Source of the DNA: Halocaridina rubra
Taxonomy: Eukaryota; Arthropoda; Malacostraca; Decapoda; Atyidae
Assembly (NCBI GenBank): GCA_037179515.1
Contig: JAXCGZ010000069.1
Span: 12,501-76,500, forward strand
Direction: 5' to 3'
DNA length: 64,000 nucleotides
The notes under the pieces: generated by a model
The model's input: only the letters and a program-made list of their open reading frames with translations
The model's database searches: none
What the model was told of the DNA's origin: nothing
Position numbers and translations under genes: made by a program
Part shown: positions 1-13,165 of the stretch, in pieces
Layout: the number at the start of each line of letters is the position of its first letter
Position numbering within the stretch: the first letter of the stretch is position 1

Positions 1-165
1 GATTTTAAATACGCACAGTATACTTAAATTAGTCATCAGTTCAGATTTTAACACTTATCTACCGTATATGCGTACTTAGAGATGACTAAACTTAAATCCA
101 ATTAATTATGAGTTTAGCGTGTAATTGCATTAAATAATTATTATTGCGTACATGCATTTGTTTAA

Positions 166-169
<4 letters not shown>

Positions 170-246
<77 letters not shown>
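170..246. repeat. (TA)n microsatellite
   Basis: About 38 uninterrupted TA units. Confidence 0.97.
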
Positions 247-248
<2 letters not shown>

Positions 249-595
249 ATTTTTTTTTTATAAATTATATAAGTGATAATGCAAACGTATATGAATAATT
301 TAGCGTATGTTTCGCGGCTCTCAAAAATTTGACTCACGAATTTGGCCGTAAGGTCTATTTTTGAAAAACAATAGATATACTTTCTTTATAATTTTTCATG
401 TCTTTTTTAGACCTTGCGTCTGTGTACACCATTTAGTACCAAATACTTCCAGTCCGACGACATCAAAAGTCAGTCAAGTACTTTCCGGAGTGACAGATGT
501 CGATGACGTAAACCTGCGTCGTTTAATTCCCAATAGTTGAGAAAAAAATGACTTGAAAGTTACGTCTGTCGTAGAGAAGTGATTTAAAAAAAAAT

Positions 596-767
596 GCATG
601 TTCCGGTTGTACGTCACGAACTCCCTTTTCTACCTAGGGCTAGGACGGTTACCTTCTTGCGAAGGATTTGTTTTGGCAGATGTAATCGTTACCCTGACTG
701 CATGCCCTTGCTAACCTCAGACGCCTAAGAGTCGCGGACGCTACCGCTTGAGCCACGGTGACTACTG
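596..767 (-). mobile_element. tRNA-derived SINE, family A, copy 1 (B-box deleted)
   Basis: On the minus strand it starts with a tRNA-like head (CACCGTGGCTCAAGCGGTAG) and ends in a body shared with the copy at 5566-5762 (GGCAGATGTAATCG in the + orientation, then GCGAAGGA and CCGGTTGTACGTCACG). About 28 bp containing the B-box, present in the 1203-1324 copy, are missing between CTAACCTCAG and ACGCCTAAG. Confidence 0.75.
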
Positions 768-1202
768 AAACTACAACTGCTTGGCTTCTAAATTCGACCA
801 AGACAAATATTGAATCATAAGAAATAAGATAATAATAATCGCTTAAAATGATATATTATTTGCGCTCAGGGCCAAATGCACACGGCACTGTGACACGAGG
901 CGAGTGGCCGGTGCCTAGAATGGCTACGATTATTTCATCGCTGTGACTCAAACAAGCAAACAAACAAACGTATTGTAAGTTTTTTTTTTTATGTTTATAT
1001 TCGGTTAGCGTTCTTGTATACTCTAATACAGTGTGCGTGCGTAAACAGTTTCATTTTTTCGAGTTTTTATACACTTGGGTTTATTTTCGAAATCTGTATT
1101 TTGAAGTACAGTGATTTAGTTTCATACATATTACGGGTGCATACAGTATCGTAGTAAAGGATGTAATATCCCGCGGAATATGTTTTATAATTTGTGTACA
1201 TT

Positions 1203-1324
1203 GCAGATGTAATCGTTACCCTGAGTGCATGCCCTTGCTAGCCTTAGACCGTGACGGGGCGCGAACCCTCGACCTGACGCCTCAAAGTCGTGGACGCTAC
1301 CCCTTGAGCCACGGTGACTACTAT
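1203..1324 (-). mobile_element. tRNA-derived SINE, family A, copy 2 (truncated)
   Basis: On the minus strand it has the A-box-like TGGCTCAAGGGGTAGCG, the B-box-like GGTCGAGGGTTCGCGCCCCG, then GCAAGGGCATGCACTCAGGG. It ends at the CAGATGTAATCG junction without the 3' body. The head resembles a tRNA but the rest departs from a functional tRNA gene. Confidence 0.8.
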
Positions 1325-1572
1325 TCCGATATTTCACTATGTAATATTTTATATTTCAATATTATTAATAGTCAGGTGATATGAACCCTTTCATAGAAAT
1401 GCGTAATTTTGGGAGAGGTGTTTGTTTATTTTTTTTCTCACGTGACTCGTGAATCATATTGTTTATATTTTTTCTCATGTGATTTTCCTCTCATGTGATT
1501 CTCTTGAGTCGTATGTGTGTTTGTGTGTGCGTGTGTTTATATACTCATATTTTTGAGGGGGACATTTATGTA

Positions 1573-1582
1573 ATACATATTA

Positions 1583-1623
<41 letters not shown>

Positions 1624-1759
1624 TGTTGTTGTTGTTGATGTTGTTTTGTTGTCGTTGGTGTTATTTATAGCACAATGCAATGCAATTTTACCTCCTACTG
1701 TCGGGATTTGAACCTGGAACTTGTTGAACAGTTCACATTTTTAGCATACCGATCCACAG

Positions 1760-1815
<56 letters not shown>

Positions 1816-1820
1816 TATTA
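1573..1820. repeat. (ATT)n tracts
   Basis: Two ATT/TTA arrays (about 1573-1622 and 1759-1821) with a GTT-rich stretch and a short unique segment between them. Confidence 0.9.
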
Positions 1821-2013
1821 TCAGTGTTCTCTTATTTTCTCTTTTTATACTTGTCCTTTGTCCGTTCTCATATTCACTCTTCTTTTAAGTATTTGTGTTT
1901 TTTTTTTATATTATTTTTTTGTTTCGTTCCCGTCTAGAACCGAAGTCATGTTGAAGTGTTTATTTGTTTACATCTTTTTCTATCAGATAAACTCTTGGAC
2001 ATTGATCAAGGAT

Positions 2014-2119
2014 TTTGAGACGCAATTTTTCCCCTACGGGAGAACCACGCTGTTATGAAAGCATTTGAGACGCAATTTTTTTTTTTTCACCTGCGGTGAA
2101 CCACGCTGTTATGAAAGCC
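2014..2119. repeat. Two-copy tandem repeat of about 50 bp
   Basis: The block GAGACGCAATTTTT ... GAACCACGCTGTTATGAAAG occurs twice in direct tandem, with divergence in the middle (CCCCTACGGGA versus CACCTGCGGT). Confidence 0.8.
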
Positions 2120-2374
2120 AAAAGGAGTGAGAGCTTGTTATTATTATTATTATTTTTTTTGTTAGGATGGGATAGGATAGGAGGGGGAAAAAAGGGGAGA
2201 GAAATAAGGATATAAGGGAATTGGAGGGAAAAGCACGAAAATTAACTAAAGTAAGAAAAAGAGAGGGGCAGACCCTCGTGCTAAGTTTTGATCTGAAATT
2301 CAGATTCTGAATTGATCTCAAAGTTTGTTTTATCGTTAATCAATTAGTTCTTTAGTCAATCAATGCATCTTTTT

Positions 2375-2485
<111 letters not shown>

Positions 2486-2580
2486 CGAACGGATAAAATA
2501 CTTATCGAAACCTGATGTAAAAAAATTCAGCACTTTTTTTACGTGTGAAACCGGGACAGGCAAAAACTGCCCTAATCAAT

Positions 2581-3089
<509 letters not shown>

Positions 3090-3148
3090 GCATGCATTAA
3101 TTAGATGAGCAATAGAAACACCACTGGGGCTTCATAGCCATACATATC

Positions 3149-3149
3149 A

Positions 3150-3241
<92 letters not shown>
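3149..3241. repeat. (GA)n microsatellite
   Basis: A GA array with one AAG interruption near 3195. Confidence 0.96.
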
Positions 3242-3244
<3 letters not shown>

Positions 3245-3539
3245 GTTTGTGGTATTCATTTCAGCAAAAGGAGTTATTCGTCCTTACTACAGATAAAGAC
3301 ACATCCATGCATACTCATACACATCATTGTCATCTGAGGGTAACACAGCAGAGGAAAGTGCATGTACTTAATTGCATATACGTACACATATAAACCTGAA
3401 CATACATACATACATACACATAAACACAGTGCCATATAATGGAGGATAAATTTGGAAGGAAAAGAAAGAGAAAGACTGAAAGCCTCTCCCCTCTCCACCC
3501 TTCAAATTATGTACGTGAGAGAGAATTACGTCAATTAAT

Positions 3540-3645
3540 CCATTATCACTATTATCACAACCATTGCTACCACCATCATGATTATTATTATCATCATCAT
3601 TATTATTATTATCATTATTATTATTATTATCATTATTATTATTAC

Positions 3646-3699
<54 letters not shown>

Positions 3700-3870
3700 T
3701 ACAGCTTTTTGTATATAGAGTTATGAATAAAAAGTAGTAATTATTGATACATATAGACATGCACATACATATACATATACACATATATACATATAAATAC
3801 ATATACACATACATATACATATACACATACATGCACACATGTACACACATATACATACATATGAGCTCTT
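3540..3870. repeat. (TTA)/(TCA)n tract followed by TATACA/CATACA repeats
   Basis: A trinucleotide array (about 3570-3700) is followed after a short spacer by a hexanucleotide-like TACATA/CACATA array (about 3748-3865). The several open frames here encode only poly-Tyr, poly-Asn or Tyr-Met-Cys runs and are repeat artefacts. Confidence 0.9.
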
Positions 3871-4383
3871 GAGGGAGGGGGTTAGAATACTTCCTCCATG
3901 TTCGCCCTGGCACGAGAAAACACGAAGAAGGAAAAGAAAAAGGTTGAGGACAAGGCAGAGATGAGGTAATGTCACATGATATCATAAAAAATAACTTCAA
4001 AGTCTGAATAGAAAGCATAATTGAGTAGTTATGACGCCCGGTCTACGTAGAGCAAGATAATTTTATAATGTATTCAGTGCAAGAGCAAGTCTTTTATTAT
4101 CCTTTAATCGGTGGTAACTGAACTTGTCTATGGACGAATAAAAGGAAGGGAGCTGACTAGGACGAGGGGGAGAAGAGAAGAGCGGCGATGGTTTGATGGC
4201 GGATGGTGAGGGAAGAGGTGGGAGGTATTATTGGTGGGGGAGTTATTCTGTTCAACGATATTGCTGGCAGAAGGGCAGGGCTTAGATGCTTGTGGGAGGG
4301 ATGATTACTTAGGGGGACGAGGGGGAGTATTCGTCCCCAGGCACGTGAGAGTCTCTCACGTGAAACTATAGGTAGCTTCAAGG

Positions 4384-4410
4384 TCTCTCTCTCTCTCTCT
4401 CTCTCTCCTC

Positions 4411-4475
<65 letters not shown>
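4384..4475. repeat. (CT)n microsatellite
   Basis: A CT array with one CCTCG interruption near 4408. Confidence 0.96.
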
Positions 4476-4480
<5 letters not shown>

Positions 4481-4599
4481 GTTGTATATGATGTTATATA
4501 TATATAAGTGCAAATCGATTCACCAAACAGATAAGAACCCAATTTCATCACTTCGTTTTGTTAGTATTTATATTCTTTGCAGTTGTGTTTACATATTTG

Positions 4600-5220
4600 T
4601 AGCATTTAAAGGGGGAGGGGAGGTAGACTGCCCCATCGGCAGCTTACCGTAATACACTTCATCGTCTCCCCCCTCCCCTGGCCTGTAGTACCAGCCAAAT
4701 ACCATTCCACCGGTTCCCCCCCCAGTGTCTGATTGGAGCCAGTCTGGGAATTTGGGTTCTCGCCGCAAGAGAAACAGAGCTATGATTAAGCCCTCGGCCA
4801 GTATGTGTGACAGGCGCCATTTTGCATTATTGTAGCTCTAAGGGCGCCAGGAGTTACAGGCTGTAGTTGATTTTGTGCTCCTAAATTTTTAGAAATATGG
4901 TAGAAATTATTCCTTGTACAAAACTTCTAAGGCTCTTTTATTGCATGTACAAAGCTTATAGGGATCTTTTATTGCATGCAAAATGGCGTTCCTTTCAGAA
5001 GCTGGCAATCTTCAACACGGATTTGCTAGAGTAGAACTAGTGTCGGGGAATACCGTGGCAGGTTCAGGAACGCACCCTCCTTCCCTCCCCCCCACTTCGC
5101 GAAAGACCTGTTCTGCCGAGGGGGTTTGTTTGGCGCCGTGGCCCAGAGGAGGGTGGAGTTGGTGTTCTTTTGTATTAGGATACTGAAGGTAGTTCTGTCC
5201 GGCTGACTTAATTGTATTAG
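4600..5220. other. GC-richer unique segment, no gene assigned
   Basis: This stretch is clearly less AT-rich than its surroundings. It has homopolymer C runs, an inverted pair of YY1-like cores (GCCATTTTG near 4818; CAAAATGGC near 4980) and two direct copies of an AGCTTATAGGGATCTTTTATTGC-like block (near 4922 and 4950). A 67-codon frame starts at 4983 (MAFLSEAGNLQH), but it matches no family I know. It could be a promoter, a 5' non-coding exon or chance; I do not call it a gene. Confidence 0.25.
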
Positions 5221-5305
5221 TAGACCTAGAATTATGAGATAATAGTAGGTATAATAATAATCATCATCATCATCGATGAGTCCTGCACTATTTTTTTCTG
5301 AGAAA

Positions 5306-5306
5306 A

Positions 5307-5359
<53 letters not shown>
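5306..5359. repeat. (TTA)n microsatellite
   Basis: About 18 TTA units, following short (ATA)/(ATC) stretches at 5250-5276. Confidence 0.95.
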
Positions 5360-5360
<1 letters not shown>

Positions 5361-5565
5361 ACATGTTGTAGTAGTATTCATTCGTTAGCGAAGTTCCTGG
5401 TCCTTAGTTATATAAGTTTCCTGTCCTCGCTCAACTATAAGTTTCGATGTTCTGTATATTTTAATACAGTATCCAGTATTATATACAGTTATTTTAGTTT
5501 GGTTTGTCTATTTTCATGCACTTTCAGTTAAAAAAAAATATAAGTAATTATTTTAATTATTATAC

Positions 5566-5762
5566 CAGTAGTCTCCGTGGCAAAAATGGTAGCGTCTGCG
5601 ACTCTGAGGCGGCAGATCGAGGGTTCGCCCCCCGTCACGGACTGAGGTTAGTAAGGGCATACACTCAGGGTAACGATTACATCTGCCAAAACAAGTCCTT
5701 CGCAAGAAGGCAACCGTCCTAGTCCTTGATTAAAAAGGGAGACCGTGACGTAAAACCGGAAC
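5566..5762 (+). mobile_element. tRNA-derived SINE, family A, copy 3 (most complete)
   Basis: The tRNA-like head has TCCGTGGCAAAAATGGTAGCG (A-box region) and GGTCGAGGG-like GATCGAGGGTTCGCC (B-box). The body continues with AAGGGCATACACTCAGGG, ATTACATCTGCCAAAACA, CTTCGCAAGAAGGCAACCG and GACGTAAAACCGGAACAAAC. This is the longest copy and can serve as the family reference. Confidence 0.85.
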
Positions 5763-5899
5763 AAACAATTATTATACCACTGGTTTCCGTTTTCCGTATT
5801 TTCCCCATTTTCAGTCTACCTACAAATGGGATCTAACCACCATCACAGCAGGAAAATTGACAAAATTTGATCCTGTTGAAAAATGGGTAGACTCCTACT

Positions 5900-6112
5900 C
5901 ATAGCCTGCTGGCTAGTACAGTGGTAACGCGCTGGCTTCGCATTCACGAGGTCGAAAGATCGGTCCCGTCCAAGACCGAGAGTTTAAGCTGTTTACTGGC
6001 AGGAACTGCTGTGGTTGGACATCACAGTGGGGGGTTGGGGCTTGCCCTGGCTGACGAATACCCATTGTAATGAAATGGAAATAAAGGTTAAATTTAAAAA
6101 TTAAAATTGGTA
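5900..6112 (+). mobile_element. tRNA-derived SINE, family B
   Basis: The head GCCTGCTGGCTAGTACAGTG, GTAACGCGCTGGCTTCGCAT and AAGATCGGTCCCGTCC resembles a tRNA D-arm/A-box and T-arm/B-box. A roughly 120-bp non-tRNA body and an A/T-rich end (AAATTTAAAAATTAAAATT) follow. Unrelated to family A; one copy was noticed. Confidence 0.7.
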
Positions 6113-6235
6113 TTGTCTTGTAAAGTAATATGTACATGAAAAAGTTGGAATTTTGTGTGAATTAAAAGCATTCTTTAATAGATTAATAAATATGTAATGC
6201 TCTGATGAGACATATAATGGTAAAATATATTCTAA

Positions 6236-6445
6236 TTTAACATACGAACAGTGTGTATCTAATTCAACATACGAACAGTGTGTATCTAATTTAACATACG
6301 AACAGTGTGTATCTAATTTAACATACGAACAGTGTGTATCTAATTCAATATACGAACAGTGTGTATCTAATTCAACACACAAACAGTGTGTCTTAACTCA
6401 ACATACGAACAGTGTGTCTTAACTCAACATACGAACAGTGTGTAT
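6236..6445. repeat. 27-bp minisatellite, about 7.5 copies
   Basis: The unit AACATACGAACAGTGTGTAT plus a 7-base variable part (CTAATTC, CTAATTT) repeats from 6236; the last units are slightly shorter (CTTAACTC). The period is a multiple of three, so the minus strand stays open (repeat LDTHCSYVE), but I see no sign it is coding. Confidence 0.95.
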
Positions 6446-6915
6446 TCATTATATACTAATAACGTTAAAATTGCAACACTATTTATCTCTTTAACGTTTG
6501 TGTTTTTTTTAAGCAATAAATACAAACGGAAACTTACGATTTTGTTGTAATTTTTTCGCATGCATTTTGTCTTTGCAAACTTTACTGTCGCATAAAAATC
6601 ACCTAGATCTCTTGGCCATATGTATAAATCACAAATAAAATTGAAAAAAAAAAATCATAAAATCTTTTTCTCGTTATGGGCCGTGTTTTTGACTTCATGT
6701 TATTCAGCAACCAAATTTTCGTCTTCATACAATGTAACTCGTAATGTTGGCTTGGAGAGTGGGGGGGAGGGAGTCAAAGTATTCATTCAAGAACCTTAGA
6801 AATGCGTGTATATGTGTTCGTTCGTCTGTTGAAGTCCGTCTGCGTCACACCTCCCGGTAAAACTCTGGAAAACTAATCCTCATGCGTAAACAAACCGCCT
6901 AGCCACTGCGTATTA

Positions 6916-6974
6916 TAATAATAATAATAATAATAATAATGAAAATAATAATAATAGTAATTATTATTATTATA

Positions 6975-7010
<36 letters not shown>

Positions 7011-7081
7011 TTTTATTATTATTATATTATTATTATAAGTAGTAGTAGTAGTAGTAGTAGTAGTAATACTTTATCGTGAAC

Positions 7082-7128
<47 letters not shown>

Positions 7129-7205
7129 GTTTACAATTGGAATTATAGTAGTAGTAGTAGTACTAGTAGTAGTAGTAGTAATAGTAGTTATCGTAGCAGC
7201 AGCAG
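6916..7205. repeat. Compound trinucleotide block (ATA/TTA/GTA)
   Basis: Alternating (ATA)n, (TTA)n, (GTA)n and (AAT)n arrays and short (GCA)n. The strand switches from ATA to TTA to GTA to AAT create several potential hairpins. Confidence 0.92.
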
Positions 7206-7479
7206 TACAAATACCAGCAGTAGTTTTATATATATGCAATGGATTATAATGGCGTGGCAAGTACATACGTAAAAAAAAAATTATGTAAATGAAGTCTGAA
7301 GTGTTGTTTTGTTCACATGGATAAAGGAATTGTTTACGACTAAAGAATGATGTTGCAGATTTTGGGATTTTCCCAGATATAGTCTTATGAATTAATTAAC
7401 ATATTTATGTGTTTTATTTGATGCCTTTTTTTTTAAGATTGTGACACTAGGACCTGCAAAAAGAAAAAAGAGAAGAATT

Positions 7480-7632
<153 letters not shown>

Positions 7633-7903
7633 AATTTTTTCAGTAGAATAGCAGGTGCAAACTCTACAAGTGATTGCTTCAACAACTGCTTGTTAGTGCT
7701 CTCTTGTCTCTCACTTCCTATCCCCCCATTCATTTCGCTTTCTCTCCTAACCCCCCCCCACGTGTTTTTTGTAGTTTTTTGAGTAACAAGCTTTTTATTC
7801 TTCAGAATTGAGTTCCCTGCTCATTTCCCCCTCCATATCTTACAGCCTCTTGATTTGCCTTCGTTGTTATTGTTTCCCCCCCCCCCGAATTTCCCTGCTT
7901 GAA

Positions 7904-8026
7904 TTTCTCTGAGACTTCTGGCCAGTACGACAGAATATAATTTCATAAGTGGCGTTACAGAATCTTCTGGCCAGTACGGCACTGTAGGGATGTAATGAAT
8001 ATTATCTCATAAGTGGTTTTAGCAAG
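7904..8026. repeat. Two-copy direct repeat
   Basis: CTTCTGGCCAGTACG followed by a TATTATCTCATAAGTGG-like stretch occurs twice about 55 bp apart with indels. Confidence 0.6.
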
Positions 8027-8356
8027 TTTGTCTGATCAGATGATTGAAATTATTGTATGTCCTTTACCTGAGTCTAGTAAAAGCAAAATTATTTGTTGTT
8101 CAAGGAGACCGATATTATTCTACCATCACTGCCATTAAATTTATTCCAATCGTGGCTTCCATATTTATGAATATCTTTTAATTTTATGATGAAACCTTAT
8201 GTAGGCTATTTTAATTTCCCACTGGTAGAGTTTTTTATTTTTATTTGAAAACAAAAGCTTGTTAATTGGAGTATCTTTATATTGATACCGGAAGCTTTAG
8301 TTACAATTTACTTTAAGGTTTTCCGTATAAATCGTAGTGAATTCTCTTTCCCGGAC

Positions 8357-8746
8357 TTAATCCTGCCTGTGGTATCCAGACCCACTGCCAAACTGAGATT
8401 TTGCATTCATCCATGTCTGTGGTATCCAGACCCACTGACACTGAGATTTTGCTTTCATCCCTGTCTGTGGTATCCAGACCCACTGACAAACTGAGATTTT
8501 GCATTCACCCCTGTGTAGTATCCAGACCCACTGACACAATGAGATTTTGCATTCATCCATGTCTGTGGTATCCAGACCCACTGACACACTTGAGATTTTG
8601 CATTCATCCCTGACTGTGGTATCCAGACCCACTGACACACCGAGATTTTGCATGCCTCCCTGTCTGTGGTATCCAGACCCACTGACAAACTGAGAATTTG
8701 CATTCATCCCTGTCTGTGGTATCCAGACTCACTGACACTGAGATTA
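8357..8746. repeat. About 50-bp minisatellite, about 8 copies
   Basis: The unit CTGTGGTATCCAGACCCACT, GACAAACTGAGATTTTGCAT and TCATCCCTGT repeats with length variants of 45-51 bp. Open frames on both strands across it are by-products of the repeat. Confidence 0.95.
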
Positions 8747-9115
8747 TACATTCATAACTGCGTCATCTTCTAGAATCGCAACTAGGGATCTTTACACTAG
8801 AGAAAATTTAAAGTACTATTTTTTCGGTTTCGTTGTGGAAAATATGGGAGAGGGTCTTTTAATCTGGTACCCATAGTTATTGCAGCTACTTTATATAAGG
8901 ATATGCAGAGAAATAATTGTTTTATCTCTCACAAATATGTAAATACAAGCAGAGAATATAAATACTAACAGACGAAGTGATGAAATAAGGTTCTTATCTG
9001 TTTGGTGATACTAGTAACGAGTAAACATTCATATGACAGTCCACATTATACGAAATACTCCCAATATCGTGATCTATAATGCACTTGCATTGCACTTAAA
9101 AATAACATCCTATAC

Positions 9116-9119
<4 letters not shown>

Positions 9120-9200
<81 letters not shown>
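9120..9200. repeat. (GA)n microsatellite
   Basis: A GA array with one GGA slip near 9161. Confidence 0.96.
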
Positions 9201-9203
<3 letters not shown>

Positions 9204-9323
9204 TGAAAACAGGCCAGAAATTTATTTTCAGTATGACTCACTGGTGGGTATCCTCAGTATCTGTTGTTTACTCAAAATAATTCAGGCCTTTAGTACTTTG
9301 ACAGGAACGTAATAAAATCCTGA

Positions 9324-9383
<60 letters not shown>

Positions 9384-9478
9384 TTATTATTATTATTATA
9401 ATAATAATCCCGTTGCTTTAGGTGAACATGTTGCTTTCCGAGTGGTGATGTCATTAACACTATCACACACACACACAC

Positions 9479-9563
<85 letters not shown>
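9324..9563. repeat. (AAT)n then (CA)n(TA)n
   Basis: An AAT array at 9324-9384, a short TTATT inversion to 9405, a unique spacer, then (CA)n at 9463-9480 directly joined to (TA)n at 9481-9563. Confidence 0.95.
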
Positions 9564-9567
<4 letters not shown>

Positions 9568-9774
9568 ACTTCTAACGCCACCTAGCCGGGATCTTAAGAT
9601 TGTGGGCAGGAATTTTTGGCTTTTTCATCAAGCTTGATCGTTTCATTTCATCTGTGGTCTCGCATATTTAAGTTTAGTGTTTACTTAACCTCATGATTTG
9701 GGAATTGCTGTATATTTGGCATGATACTACGCCTTCTTAATAGATAAATAAGGGCCAGATGGTTGATCTGTGAT

Positions 9775-9777
<3 letters not shown>

Positions 9778-9815
<38 letters not shown>
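9778..9815. repeat. (GA)n microsatellite
   Basis: About 18 GA units followed by GTGTGTG. Confidence 0.95.
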
Positions 9816-9816
<1 letters not shown>

Positions 9817-9929
9817 TGTGTTATACGACGTAGTTTGTTGGTTAAGTCTCCACTCACTGCCAAGTCATCCTGGCCGTATCGTGATTTCTGATGCTGGTCG
9901 CGTTCAGTTAAAGCGTCACTATTATTGTT

Positions 9930-10660
9930 CTCTGAAATGATTATCGCTCATCTGTAAGTTTCTGAATGATGGTTCTCTCAGTATGTTATTAGTTCTTGTG
10001 AAGTGAATACTGTTTATTTAGGATTAATTAAGAAATGACAATCCGTGGTTATAGTTTCATCTGTAACTTTAAATAGCTCTCACAAAAGCTCATTAAATTC
10101 TGTAAAATTTCCATTTATCTGTCTATTGACTCGCATTTTTCCCTATATTGATATTTTCTATTATATGTTCTCATTCATCAGTAACTTATTAATTTTTTTT
10201 GCTCATTGTTCATCTGTAATCGTTCATGAATATTATTCTCTCACTTTATTGATTTTTTTTTTTACAAGTTTATGACTTCTCTTTTTTTTTCTTTTTCGAG
10301 ATCATTGCATTGTTCATCAGTAACTTAGTGATGGGTATTTCTATTTTATGAAATGGTTATTGTTCATCTGTAACCATTATCAATGATGTTCCTGTCGCAT
10401 AGTTATTGATCTTTCGTGGAATGGTTATCGGTAATTTATTGAATAGTTCTCTCTCTCTCGCTTAAGGTCATTGACGTCGCGTTAAATTTTCCTCGTCCAT
10501 CTGTTTTTGTTAAAAGCGACGTTGTTGATGGGTTGTGAAATGCGTTATCTCGGCTGAAGGGATTCTCTTTTGTGAAATGGTTATTGCTATTGCTTATTTG
10601 TAGTATTTCTGAATGTCATATTCTCACGTTGTTGTTGGAGAGGATTGTTCTTTTACACTA
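9930..10660. repeat. Highly diverged tandem array with GTTCATCTGTAA core
   Basis: Variants of TTGTTCATCTGTAAC followed by a TGAATGATGGTTCTCTCA-like or TTATTGATTTTT-like stretch recur at about 9948, 10056, 10173, 10206, 10312, 10362, 10428 and 10595, spaced very roughly 40-110 bp. It reads like an old decayed minisatellite. Confidence 0.55.
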
Positions 10661-10678
10661 ATAAATAAGATCTAGACA

Positions 10679-10884
10679 TTAAGGCCCGATTTTTTGTAAT
10701 GCAAGCCTAGGATACCATATTGTTAGTTAGCTAGACACACAAAAATGGATTTCATAAACGCATCTGACGCGGTTCTGTCCTAGCCATACACTGAACCGCG
10801 TCAGATGCGTTTATGAAATCCATTTGTGTGTCTAACAAACAATATGGTATCTTAGGTTTACACTGTTTAAGAAATCGGGCCTAA
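10679..10884. mobile_element. Fold-back MITE with arms of about 95 bp
   Basis: The left arm (10679-10775) and right arm (10793-10884) are near-perfect inverted repeats around a 17-bp loop. The termini are TTAAGGCCCGATTT and AAATCGGGCCTAA; inner arms share GAAATCCATTT and GCATCTGACGCGGTTC. Flanks begin with TTA/TAA, compatible with a short target duplication. There is no coding capacity. Confidence 0.88.
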
Positions 10885-11789
10885 GTGACATCACGTACAT
10901 GGACTCATATAAGTATGTTAACGAATACATACATACACTTTGCCACAGGGAAAGATGTTGATTTTGCGTACACAATAGCATAATAGGCTTAAGTTATTAT
11001 TGAGATCTTCTACAGTCATCTAGTAGCCGGGAATGAGGCAACTTAGGGAGAGGTAATTCTCTCATCAAGGGAAAGGGTTGAGGAGAATTAATATCAATCC
11101 CCGTTAATTCCTTGCGAAGAGCGTGCGTGGAGATTGTACGAGATTTTGATTCTGTGTTTATGTGGGGAGGAGAAAACGGGGATGGGAGGAAAGTTAGAAG
11201 TTATCGGGGGGAGTGGAGAGGGATTGGAGGGAGGGTCGTGGTGGGAGTAAAGTCGGGGTCGTACGGGGAATATCTTTGCTGGTTTTTATCCCTGCCACAT
11301 AAAACACAACAGTTATGTAGTATTTGGATTCTTGCTCATTTTTTTTAGTATTTATTTCTGGTAAGGAAAGCGAATATCCTTTTTTAGTCAAGATATCAGA
11401 ATTTTAACGGAAATGAACACAATGAAATTGGTGTAGAACTACAAAATTACAATGCCGATACAAGTCAATGATGGGTGACCTGTTGTGACTCCCACTTTAG
11501 CAACATTGATCTTCTTTTAGTGTTGGGTGGTTGGCGTGTTGCAAACCTCGTACGTCAGGCAGTGAAATTCTTATGTTTACACCTACAACTGGTGGTGGTA
11601 GCGGTGGCGGTAGAGATGAGACTCCACCATTTTACAACTTCTCTGCCATTCATAAAAGGAACAGATTTTTTCCTTTAATTATTATTATTTTAAAATTATA
11701 ACCGCGACTTTCTGAAAGGACTTAAATGAAATATTTTTAGGTTTAGACTGACTTTCAGAGGAAGTCTTCCTTTTAATTTTTTTCCCCAG

Positions 11790-11793
<4 letters not shown>
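10885..11793. other. No gene or repeat recognised
   Basis: Mixed-composition unique sequence; the short open frames have no recognisable domain. Confidence 0.5.
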
Positions 11794-12797
<1,004 letters not shown>

Positions 12798-12840
12798 GAA
12801 CTTGTTGAAAGTTGAACTTAAATTTAAAGTTGGTTACATA

Positions 12841-13165
12841 AGTATCTAAGTGCACCGTCTATATACACGAGATGCTGGTGTGTTTGCAATGTAGTAGGTT
12901 GGCCCATGGCAGCAGCTGTCCGTTGTTTACATCAGCATCGAAGTGCACCGTCTATATACACGAGATCCTGGTGTATATGCAATGTAGTAGGATGGCCCAT
13001 GGCAGCAGCTGTCCGTTGTTTACATCAGCATCTAAGTGCACCGTCTATATACACGAGATGCTGGTGTGTTTGCAATGTAGTAGGTTGTCACATGGCAGCA
13101 GTTGCTCGTTGTTTACATCAGCATCTAGGTGCAGCGTCTATATACACGAGATGCTGGTGTGCTAC
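12841..13165. repeat. 93-bp minisatellite, 3.4 copies
   Basis: The unit starts AAGTGCACCGTCTATATACA and contains TTTGCAATGTAGTAGG, CATGGCAGCAGCTGTCCG and TTGTTTACATCAGCATC. Unit starts are at 12848, 12941, 13034 and about 13127, exactly 93 bp apart. Because the period is 31 codons, two frames remain open for 100-150 codons; no known protein family is visible. Confidence 0.95.

Noticed and set aside
92..337. Open frames made of Tyr-Ile, Ser-Leu, Arg-Glu or poly-Tyr/Asn repeats, here and at about 20 other sites
   Set aside because: They are readings of (TA)n, (CT)n/(GA)n or (ATT)n microsatellites and carry no domain.
4983..5186. 67-codon frame starting MAFLSEAG as a small gene
   Set aside because: No family resemblance, and the codon pattern follows local GC runs; kept only as an unassigned segment.
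5566..5640. True tRNA gene
   Set aside because: A- and B-box-like sequences are present, but the cloverleaf cannot be completed and the sequence continues into a SINE body shared by other copies.
5900..5975. True tRNA gene
   Set aside because: The T-arm and acceptor stem do not pair, and a SINE body follows.
6236..6445. Possible CRISPR-like array or coding repeat
   Set aside because: It is a 27-bp contiguous minisatellite with no spacers.
8357..8746. Possible CRISPR-like array
   Set aside because: The repeats are contiguous with no unique spacers, and the genome is eukaryotic; it is a minisatellite.
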